Source: Candidatus Rariloculus versatilis
GTDB taxonomy: Bacteria; Pseudomonadota; Gammaproteobacteria; Steroidobacterales; Rariloculaceae
Length of the DNA stretch: 32,993 nucleotides
Direction: 5' to 3'
NCBI GenBank assembly: GCA_028278665.1
Contig: JAQAJI010000039.1
Location: forward strand, 1 to 32,993
This document shows positions 26,748 to 32,993 of this stretch, one piece after another (the stretch's first letter is position 1; the number at the start of each line of letters is the position of its first letter). The position numbers and the translations under genes were made by a program. The notes beneath the pieces are model-generated. The model saw nothing but the letters and a program-made list of their open reading frames with translations, ran no database searches and had not been told where the DNA came from.

Positions 26748-28835
26748 ATGGGAAATCGCAAGCGTAGACTGATCAAGGGCATCCTCGCGGGCGCTGCTGC
26801 CGTCGTTGCAGCGATCGTGCTGGGTTTCGTCGTCCTTTACGTCATGATGTCCCGCCTGCCGAGCCAACAGGCCGAACTGCAGGACTGGGTCGCGGCCGAA
26901 CTCGGGCTGAGCTTCAGTTTCGATCGCCTGGACTCGCGCTTCGGGGCAAGCGGCCCGGAGATCACGTTCCACGAGGCGAGCGTGGCGACTGCCGAACAGG
27001 CCGTGCCCTTTCTCTATGCTCGCGAGGCCGCCGTCTCGCTCGACCCCTGGAAGCTGCTGATCGAGCGCGAGCCGACGGTGAGTACGCTTGTCATCGACGG
27101 TACGCGCGTGGCCATCACGCGTACGGCGGACGGCGAGTTTCGATTCGAGGGCGGGCCGGAGGGAGCGAGCGGCGCTACCGACCTGGCGAACGCGATACCG
27201 CTTGAGGTCGAACTGCGCGTACGCGACAGCCAGGTGCAGTACTTCGACGAAGTCAGCGAGGAATCCTGGCAGTTCGACGACGTTGCCGTGAGCCTGACGA
27301 GGGCGCGGGACCGAATCGCGATCGAGATGGCCGCGCGCCCCCCCGAAGCCCTTGCCCAACGGATCGATCTCGCGCTCGAAGGCGACATGGTCGAGCCCGT
27401 TGCCGAGCCGGGCCGCTGGCAGCTCTACGGCAATCTGCTCGAGGTGGATCTGTCGGCGTTGTTGCGACTGGTCCCCGGCCTTGCGAACTTCCGCGTGTCG
27501 GGCAGCGGCGATATCGAGGTCCGGATCGACTGGTCCGATGGCCGCGTCGTAAGCGGAACAGCGACGGTCGCACTCGACGACGTCGCCTTGCCGGGCGCGT
27601 CGGTCGAGGCGTCCTACGAGCGACTCGCCTTGCAGTTGGACTGGGACCAGGTTGCGGATCGAAGCTGGCAGCTCGTCGCAAGCGACATCGAACTGAATCG
27701 AAACCAGCAAGGCTGGCCGCGCGGAGGCAGGGTTACCCTGCAGCTCAACAACGACAGCGACGGGATCGCCCAACTGGCGCTGCGCGGAGATTTCCTGCGC
27801 CTCGACGACATCACGCCGATCGTATCGTCCCTGCCCCGTACGGAGCCCGTGGCGCAATGGCTCGCCTTCGCTCCCAGGGGCGACCTCAGGGATGTCGAGG
27901 TCTCACTTCGCAGGCGGGCAGATGCCTGGGAGTACTCCGTCGCCTCCGCGTACGCGGAATTCGGTTTCGAGCCGGTCGGGCCATGGCCGGGACTGAGCGG
28001 TCTTTCCGGGGGGGTTCGGGCCGATGAGCGCAGCGGACGGGTCGAGTTTCTGAGCAGCGACGTACGGATCGACTGGCCACGCCACCTTCCGGAGTCGCTC
28101 GACATGGACGAGTTGCGCGGGCTCATCGTCTGGCGAGAGGGCCGGGACGTCGTGCGTATCGTCAGCGACGACATGCTTCTGCGCGCGGGCGACACCGCTG
28201 CGCGCTCCAACCTCGAACTGACGCTGCCGCTCGACGCGAGCTCGCCGCGACTCGATTTGGCCGCGCGCGTGAGCGCCATCGATGTCAACGAAATCAAGCG
28301 CTATCTGCCAGCCAGCATCATGCCGCAACAGCTCCATGGCTGGCTCAACCGCGCGATGCTCGCGGGGCAGCTTCGCGATATCCAGGCCAATCTTTTCGGC
28401 GCCCTGGACGCGTTTCCCTTTGCCGAGGGCGGCGGCCAGCTACGCGTGACTGCCGATGTGCGCGGCGGCGAACTCGCATACGTGCGGGGCTGGCCGGTCG
28501 CGAGCGAGCTCGACGGAGAACTCGAACTGGTTAACGCGACCCTGCGAGGCTCCGGTAGCGGGCGCTTGCTCGACAACGTCAGCGACAACGTCGAGATCGG
28601 CATCGAGGATCTGCGCACGCCCGTGTTCACGCTGAGGACCGACACGACGGGACCGCTCTCGGATGTGCTCACGCTCCTCAATACCTCGCCGACGATCGCG
28701 CGGCATCTGGGTCCGGATTTCGCGCGTCTGCAAGCGCCGGGCGGCACTGGCAACGTCAGTCTGGACCTGAGCCTGCCGCTCATGGACAGGGCATCCTTCG
28801 GGCTGATCGGCCGACTCGACATTCTTGACGGATAA
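26748..28835 (+). CDS. yhdP: YhdP (AsmA-like) envelope protein, N-terminal part ending at an in-frame stop
   Basis: The first 695 residues of a YhdP/TIGR02099 protein: a cytoplasmic basic start, one membrane helix (about residues 10-33) and a long periplasmic beta-rich AsmA-like domain (VVLYVMMSRLP, LGLSFSFDRLDSRF, YAREAAVSLDPWKLL, later LRDVEVSLRRRADAWEY and YLPASIMPQQLHGWLNRAM). E. coli YhdP helps phospholipid transport between membranes. Translation ends at TAA 28833-28835 after DILDG, where CAA or GAA would keep the frame open into LAFEGLRAR. About 30 nt later a +1 shift in a GC run is also needed to reach the C-terminal half. With both repaired the gene would span 26748-30582 and encode 1277 residues, the normal family size. 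Confidence 0.88.
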   Translation: MGNRKRRLIKGILAGAAAVVAAIVLGFVVLYVMMSRLPSQQAELQDWVAAELGLSFSFDRLDSRFGASGPEITFHEASVATAEQAVPFLYAREAAVSLDPWKLLIEREPTVSTLVIDGTRVAITRTADGEFRFEGGPEGASGATDLANAIPLEVELRVRDSQVQYFDEVSEESWQFDDVAVSLTRARDRIAIEMAARPPEALAQRIDLALEGDMVEPVAEPGRWQLYGNLLEVDLSALLRLVPGLANFRVSGSGDIEVRIDWSDGRVVSGTATVALDDVALPGASVEASYERLALQLDWDQVADRSWQLVASDIELNRNQQGWPRGGRVTLQLNNDSDGIAQLALRGDFLRLDDITPIVSSLPRTEPVAQWLAFAPRGDLRDVEVSLRRRADAWEYSVASAYAEFGFEPVGPWPGLSGLSGGVRADERSGRVEFLSSDVRIDWPRHLPESLDMDELRGLIVWREGRDVVRIVSDDMLLRAGDTAARSNLELTLPLDASSPRLDLAARVSAIDVNEIKRYLPASIMPQQLHGWLNRAMLAGQLRDIQANLFGALDAFPFAEGGGQLRVTADVRGGELAYVRGWPVASELDGELELVNATLRGSGSGRLLDNVSDNVEIGIEDLRTPVFTLRTDTTGPLSDVLTLLNTSPTIARHLGPDFARLQAPGGTGNVSLDLSLPLMDRASFGLIGRLDILDG

Positions 28836-28863
28836 CTGGCATTTGAGGGTCTGAGGGCGCGCG

Positions 28864-30582
28864 CGACATGTCAACCGGACGACCGTGACCGGCGACGGCA
28901 TCGAGGCGATCTTTCTCGACGGTCCCGCCACGGTGCGTGTCCTTCAGCCCGACGAGCCCGGTTATCGTGTGGCGATCGAGGTGGAGGGCGAGTCCACAAC
29001 CGCCGCGGTGGCGACGACGTTCGACATGCCGTTGCAGGAACATCTGGCCGGACAGGCACTCTGGCGAGGCCGGCTGCTGATTCCGGAGCTGCGGCAGGAC
29101 GCGGGACAGCCTGTGCGTCTTGCAGTCGATTCAAATCTTATCGGCGTGTCGTTCAAGTTTCCGGAGCCCTTCGCCAAGCAGCCTGCAGAACCGGAGAACC
29201 TCGGCCTCGTGTTCGAGTTTCCGGGGGGCGAACGACTGCTGGTCAGCGGCAAGCTCGGCGCGAACCGGCGCTTTGCGCTCAACTACCTCGACGGTCCGGA
29301 CGGCTACCGCCTGACGCGCGGCGCGGTGCGGTTCGGCGGCGAGCAGCCCGTGCTTGCGTCCGGGGACGGCCTCACGGTCTACGGCAATCTGCCGGAGCTC
29401 GATGTCAGCGCCTGGCTCGCACTGTCCGAAACCTTCGATACGGAACCCGCCGAGGCGCTCTTCACCTCGGGCGAGCTCGAGTTGGCCGAACTCTTTGCGC
29501 TCGGCCAGGAACTCGGCAGCAGCACGCTGAGCGCGCGCCGTGACGGCGAGTCCTGGCAGGTCGACATCGACAGCGAAGCGATTGCGGGATCGCTTTCCAT
29601 TCCACGGAATCTCGCAGTTCGGCCTCAGATCGTGGCCGAGATGCAGCGTCTGCATCTGTCCAGCGGCAATCCGGGGCAACTTCAAGCCGTGGATCCACGG
29701 CAGCTCCCGGGCCTGTCCCTGACGGCGGAGGAATTCGCTTTCGGCGCGCGCCGGCTGGGCCGGGTCGCAGCCGAGATCGTGCCGGACGTGCTGGGCCTGA
29801 GGCTCGTGTCCTTCGAGAGTTCGAGCGACAGCCTGACGGCGGGCGGGACGGCGAGCTGGCTCGTGGGGGCCGGCGAGGCACGGACCGCGGCAGTTGTCAG
29901 CATGAACTCGAACGACGTAGCGGGCGCACTTGAGGCGCTCGATTTCACGCCAATGATCGAGGGGGACTTCGCCGAAGTCGTTGCGAGCGTCAACTGGTCG
30001 GGTCCGCCGACGTCGAACTGGATGGAAAACGTCAACGGCGACGTGTCGGTGCGGGTCGATGACGGCAGCATGCTCGACATCCAGCCCGGCGGAGCGGGCC
30101 GCGTCGCCGGGCTCATGAGTTTCGTCGCACTCCCGCGGCGTCTGGCCCTCGACTTTCGCGACGTGTTCAGTCGCGGCTTCGCTTTCGACGAAATTACGGG
30201 CAATTTCCTGGTTGCCGATGGTCAGGCGTACACCAACGACCTGAAGCTGACGGGTCCGGGTGCGGAAATCGGCGTCGTCGGCAGAACGGGCCTGCGCGAT
30301 CGCGACTACGAGCAACAGGCCGTGGTCACCGCCGAACCCGGCAAGATCCTGCCGACCGTCGGCGCATTGCTCTCCGGGCCTGGCGCGGCAGCGGCCCTGC
30401 TGATCTTCACCCAGATCTTCAAGGAGCCGCTCCGGGGCATCGGTCAGGCGTCGTACTGCATCACCGGTAGTTGGGACGAGCCCAGTGTCGAACGGCTTAG
30501 TCTCGAACAGATCCGGGAAGGTTCGCTTTGCGCCGCGCTGCCGCCCGAGGGTGCAGCCGCGTTTTTCGCTGACGCTCCGTAG
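28864..30582 (+). pseudogene. yhdP: YhdP C-terminal part, separated by nonsense and frameshift lesions
   Basis: A continuous frame from about 28864 (RHVNRTTVTGDGIEAIFLDGP) to TAG 30580-30582 encodes the C-terminal half of YhdP (GEFRF-like beta repeats earlier; here LDVSAWLALSETF, VNWSGPPTSNWMENVNGDVSVRVDDG, then the family's strongly conserved LMSFVALPRRLALDFRDVFSRGFAFDEITGNF and ending near FKEPLRGIGQASYCITGSWDEP). The nearest start-like codon is GTG 28885, with no clear ribosome-binding site. On its own the fragment has no membrane anchor. It is either part of a broken gene or the victim of assembly error. The nitrilase gene starts 7 bp after its stop. Confidence 0.85.
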
Positions 30583-30589
30583 TCAATCC

Positions 30590-31399
30590 ATGAAGGCGGC
30601 TGCGATTCAAATGACGAGCGGGCGCGACGTCGCGCGCAACCTCGAGGAGGCCGGCCGGCTCATCGCCGCTGCCGCCGAGCGCGGCGCGGAGCTGGTCGTG
30701 CTGCCCGAAAATTTCTCGTTTCTCGGCGCCGAGGACGCCGAGCGCGTGGCGGTTGCCGAGTCGCCGGATCAGGGTCCGGCGCAGGACTTCCTCGTCGCGC
30801 AGGCGCGCGCGCACGGCCTGTGGCTCGTCGGTGGCACGGTGCCGATTCGTGTCGAGCCCGAGAGGGCCTGCTCGAGATCGCTGCTGATCGGCCCGGACGG
30901 CGATCGCGTCGCGCAATACGACAAGATCCACCTCTTTGACGTGAGCGTGCCCGGCAAGGAAGCGGAGAGCTACCGCGAGTCTGCAACGACCGTGGACGGG
31001 ACCGACGTCGTCGCCGTGCCGACGTCGCTCGGCCGCGTGGGCATTGCCATTTGCTACGACCTCAGGTTTCCGGCCCTGTTTCACCGCCTGAGCGTTCTCG
31101 GCGTGGACGTGGTCGCGGTCCCGGCGGCGTTCACGGTGCCGACCGGAAGGGTGCATTGGCAGCCGCTCCTGCAGGCGCGCGCGATCGAGTCGCTTTGTTA
31201 CGTCGTGGCGGCGGGTCAGTGGGGAGAGCATGCGGGCGGGCGCATGACGTACGGACACTCCATGCTCGTGAGCCACTGGGGACAGCTCCTCGCCATGCAG
31301 GAAGCCGGCGCTGGAGTTGTCGAGGCCGATCTCGATATGATCGGTCTAAGCGAGGTACGCGAGAGTTTCCCGGTGCTCGATCACCGGCGCGAGCTTTGA
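30590..31399 (+). CDS. Carbon-nitrogen hydrolase (nitrilase superfamily, Nit1/YbeM-like)
   Basis: A 269-residue amidase of the nitrilase superfamily. The catalytic Glu40 (VLPENFSFL), Lys112 (YDKIHLFDV) and Cys155 (ICYDLRFP) are all present. [11 protein letters not shown] and [13 protein letters not shown] are hallmarks of the Nit1/NitFhit branch, whose enzymes repair deaminated glutathione (deaminoglutathione amidase). That function is inferred from branch and not proven here. The frame is open upstream, but homology begins at [11 protein letters not shown] (ATG 30590), 7 bp after the yhdP frame. Only 1 bp separates its stop from the tldD ATG. The yhdP-nit-tldD order recurs in pseudomonads. 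Confidence 0.92.
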   Translation: MKAAAIQMTSGRDVARNLEEAGRLIAAAAERGAELVVLPENFSFLGAEDAERVAVAESPDQGPAQDFLVAQARAHGLWLVGGTVPIRVEPERACSRSLLIGPDGDRVAQYDKIHLFDVSVPGKEAESYRESATTVDGTDVVAVPTSLGRVGIAICYDLRFPALFHRLSVLGVDVVAVPAAFTVPTGRVHWQPLLQARAIESLCYVVAAGQWGEHAGGRMTYGHSMLVSHWGQLLAMQEAGAGVVEADLDMIGLSEVRESFPVLDHRREL

Positions 31400-31400
31400 C

Positions 31401-32867
31401 ATGACGCAAGCGCAACTGGCACCGACCACCGACGCACTGGCGATCGCCGAGCAGGAACTGCTTGCGCCGGCAGGCCACGACCTGAGTGCGCTCGAGCGCA
31501 CGATGGGAGCGCTGATGTCGCGGCAGCTCGACTACGGGGCCCTCTACTTTCAGCGCACGATCGGCGAAACGTGGCGTGTCGAGGACGGCATCGTCAGGGA
31601 CGGCGGTCACAGCGTCGAACAGGGCGTCGGCGTTCGCGCGGTCGCGGGCGACAAGACCGGCTTTGCGTACGCCGACCAGCTCGACGAAACGTCGCTGAAG
31701 GATGCCGTGAACGCGGCGCGGGGCATTGCCCGGGCGGGTGGCGGCGGCAGGGCCGCGGTAGGACGTGCGGTCCTCGGCGAGCCGCTTTATCCGGCTGTCG
31801 ATCCCCTGACAACATTGACGGATCGGGACAAGGTGGGGCTCCTCGCCGACCTCGACTGCGCCCTTCGCGATCTCGACAAGCGCATCGCGCAGGTCATTGC
31901 GAGCCTCGCCGGCGTCTACGAGATCATTCTCGTGCAAGGCTCCGACGGCACGCTCGCCGCCGATATTCGCCCGCTCGTGAGGCTCAACGTTGCCGTGATT
32001 CTCGAGCAGGACGGACGCCGGGAGCAGGGCTACGCCGGTGCCGGCGGGCGCGGCGACTACTCTCTCCTCACCGCGGGCGATGCGCCGATGAACGTGGCGA
32101 AGGACGCGTTGCGCCAGGCGGCCGTCAACCTCGACGCCATGCCGGCTCCGGCCGGCAACATGACCGTGGTCCTCGGTCCGGGCTGGCCCGGGATCCTGCT
32201 GCACGAGGCGATCGGGCACGGGCTCGAGGGCGACTTCAACAGGAAAGGCACGTCGGCCTTCTCCGGCAGAATCGGCGAACGCGTTGCGACGAGCCAATGC
32301 ACGGTGCTCGACGACGGGACCCTTGCGGGTCGGCGCGGTTCCCTGAGCGTCGACGACGAAGGAACGCCGGCCCACTGCAACACGCTGATCGAGAACGGAA
32401 TATTGCGCGGCTACATGCACGACAAGCTCAATGCCCGGCTGATGAAGACGCACACGACCGGCAACGCGCGGCGGGAGTCTTTTGCGCATGTACCGATGCC
32501 GCGCATGACGAATACCTACATGCTGCCGGGAGAGCACGATCCCGGCGAGATTCTGGCGTCCGTCGAGCGCGGCATCTACGCGCCGGGTTTCGGCGGCGGA
32601 CAGGTCGATATCACCTCGGGCAAGTTCGTGTTTTCGGCGAGCGAGGCTTACCTGATCGAAGGCGGCAGGACGACGGTGCCCGTCAAGGGCGCGATGCTGA
32701 TCGGCAGCGGCCCGGAAGTGTTGACGAGAGTTTCGATGGTCGGCAACGACCTTGAACTCGATCCCGGGATCGGTATCTGCGGCAAGGAAGGCCAGTCCGT
32801 GCCCGTCGGGGTCGGCCAGCCCACGCTCAGGATCGACTCGTTGACTGTCGGCGGTACTCAGGCCTGA
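31401..32867 (+). CDS. tldD: Metalloprotease TldD
   Basis: Large subunit of the TldD/TldE(PmbA) zinc peptidase, which cleaves unfolded peptides such as CcdA antitoxin and microcin B17 leader. At 488 residues it is full length. The zinc motif [11 protein letters not shown] sits at residues 268-278 (His268, Glu269, His272), and a conserved C-terminal Cys460 lies in [29 protein letters not shown] and [23 protein letters not shown] are typical. pmbA, the partner gene, is not in the window. It ends the maf-rng-yhdP-nit-tldD cluster. The ATG follows the nitrilase stop by 1 bp. Confidence 0.96.
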   Translation: MTQAQLAPTTDALAIAEQELLAPAGHDLSALERTMGALMSRQLDYGALYFQRTIGETWRVEDGIVRDGGHSVEQGVGVRAVAGDKTGFAYADQLDETSLKDAVNAARGIARAGGGGRAAVGRAVLGEPLYPAVDPLTTLTDRDKVGLLADLDCALRDLDKRIAQVIASLAGVYEIILVQGSDGTLAADIRPLVRLNVAVILEQDGRREQGYAGAGGRGDYSLLTAGDAPMNVAKDALRQAAVNLDAMPAPAGNMTVVLGPGWPGILLHEAIGHGLEGDFNRKGTSAFSGRIGERVATSQCTVLDDGTLAGRRGSLSVDDEGTPAHCNTLIENGILRGYMHDKLNARLMKTHTTGNARRESFAHVPMPRMTNTYMLPGEHDPGEILASVERGIYAPGFGGGQVDITSGKFVFSASEAYLIEGGRTTVPVKGAMLIGSGPEVLTRVSMVGNDLELDPGIGICGKEGQSVPVGVGQPTLRIDSLTVGGTQA

Positions 32868-32915
32868 CGCGGGGGTCTGACGCAGTTGTCGCGGGTGGCC
32901 GGGGATACGTGCAGC

Positions 32916-32993
32916 CGGTCGCTTGAGACACGCGGTAATTACATCCGAAGTACGCCCGCGCGCGCATCCCTGCGCGAGGGTCTCAAGCGACCG
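32916..32993. repeat. Perfect 14-bp inverted repeat at the window's right edge
   Basis: CGGTCGCTTGAGAC (32916-32929) and its exact reverse complement GTCTCAAGCGACCG (32980-32993) flank 50 bp. The right arm ends on the last base, so it may extend further. The spacer holds the palindrome GTAATTAC (32934-32941) and a CGCGC/GCGCG pair. No coding sequence is seen after tldD. It could be a terminator-like structure, the ends of a tiny non-autonomous element, or a feature that broke the assembly. Confidence 0.75.

Noticed and set aside
29131-30315. A 394-codon minus-strand frame opposite the yhdP C-terminal part
   Set aside because: Low-complexity Arg/Ala/Val translation; the plus strand carries conserved YhdP blocks.
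1-32993. CRISPR array, tRNA/rRNA gene, insertion sequence, prophage, toxin-antitoxin or defence island
   Set aside because: No regularly spaced repeats, no cloverleaf with CCA-end context, no transposase, integrase or defence motifs; nearly all space is taken by housekeeping genes.

Overview
The window reads as one piece of a GC-rich (roughly 65 % G+C by eye) gammaproteobacterial chromosome, densely packed with housekeeping genes. Three syntenies support this: tyrB/aspC-uvrA-ssb; miaB-phoH-ybeY-corC-lnt; and maf-rng-yhdP-nitrilase-tldD, with lptE/holA-nadD-rsfS-rlmH between the last two. Several genes start with TTG (ggt, miaB, phoH, holA) or GTG (lnt, the Trm112-like gene). The left edge cuts pepQ. 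The right edge stops exactly at one arm of a perfect 14-bp inverted repeat, so the window may be a whole contig of an uncultured organism; no closer taxonomy can be justified.

Layout. 1-2.4 kb: pepQ (-, partial) diverges from a gamma-glutamyltransferase-family gene, then trpS (+). 3.5-8.5 kb: tyrB/aspC-type aminotransferase (-), uvrA (-), divergent ssb (+). 8.5-14.4 kb: a frameshifted antibiotic-biosynthesis-monooxygenase-like gene, then miaB, phoH, a 29-codon ORF born from a tandem duplication, ybeY, corC and lnt. 14.6-17.2 kb: leuS on the minus strand, opposite to the genes that usually flank it. 17.3-21.9 kb: lptE, a frameshifted steroid-5-alpha-reductase-like gene, hisI (-), cysS with about 85 extra residues, yidD and a Trm112-like gene. 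21.9-24.6 kb: holA, nadD, rsfS with a Thr-rich repeat leader, rlmH. 24.7-32.9 kb: maf, rng, yhdP broken by a stop codon and a frameshift, a nitrilase-family gene and tldD.

Working together. leuS, trpS and cysS charge tRNAs, miaB modifies them, and ybeY, rsfS and rlmH act on the ribosome or rRNA. lnt, lptE, yidD and yhdP serve the cell envelope. uvrA, ssb and holA serve DNA repair and replication. Tight or overlapping junctions (miaB/phoH, phoH/micro-ORF/ybeY, Trm112/holA, nadD/rsfS, maf/rng) indicate operons.

I found no tRNA, rRNA, CRISPR array, insertion sequence, phage gene or recognisable new defence or biosynthetic system. The most original signals are small: an ancient 86-bp duplication that created a translationally coupled micro-ORF between phoH and ybeY, a hexanucleotide repeat that became the N-terminus of RsfS, a large insertion in CysRS, the inverted leuS with displaced genes beside it, and three genes with reading-frame lesions, which could be real decay or sequence error.
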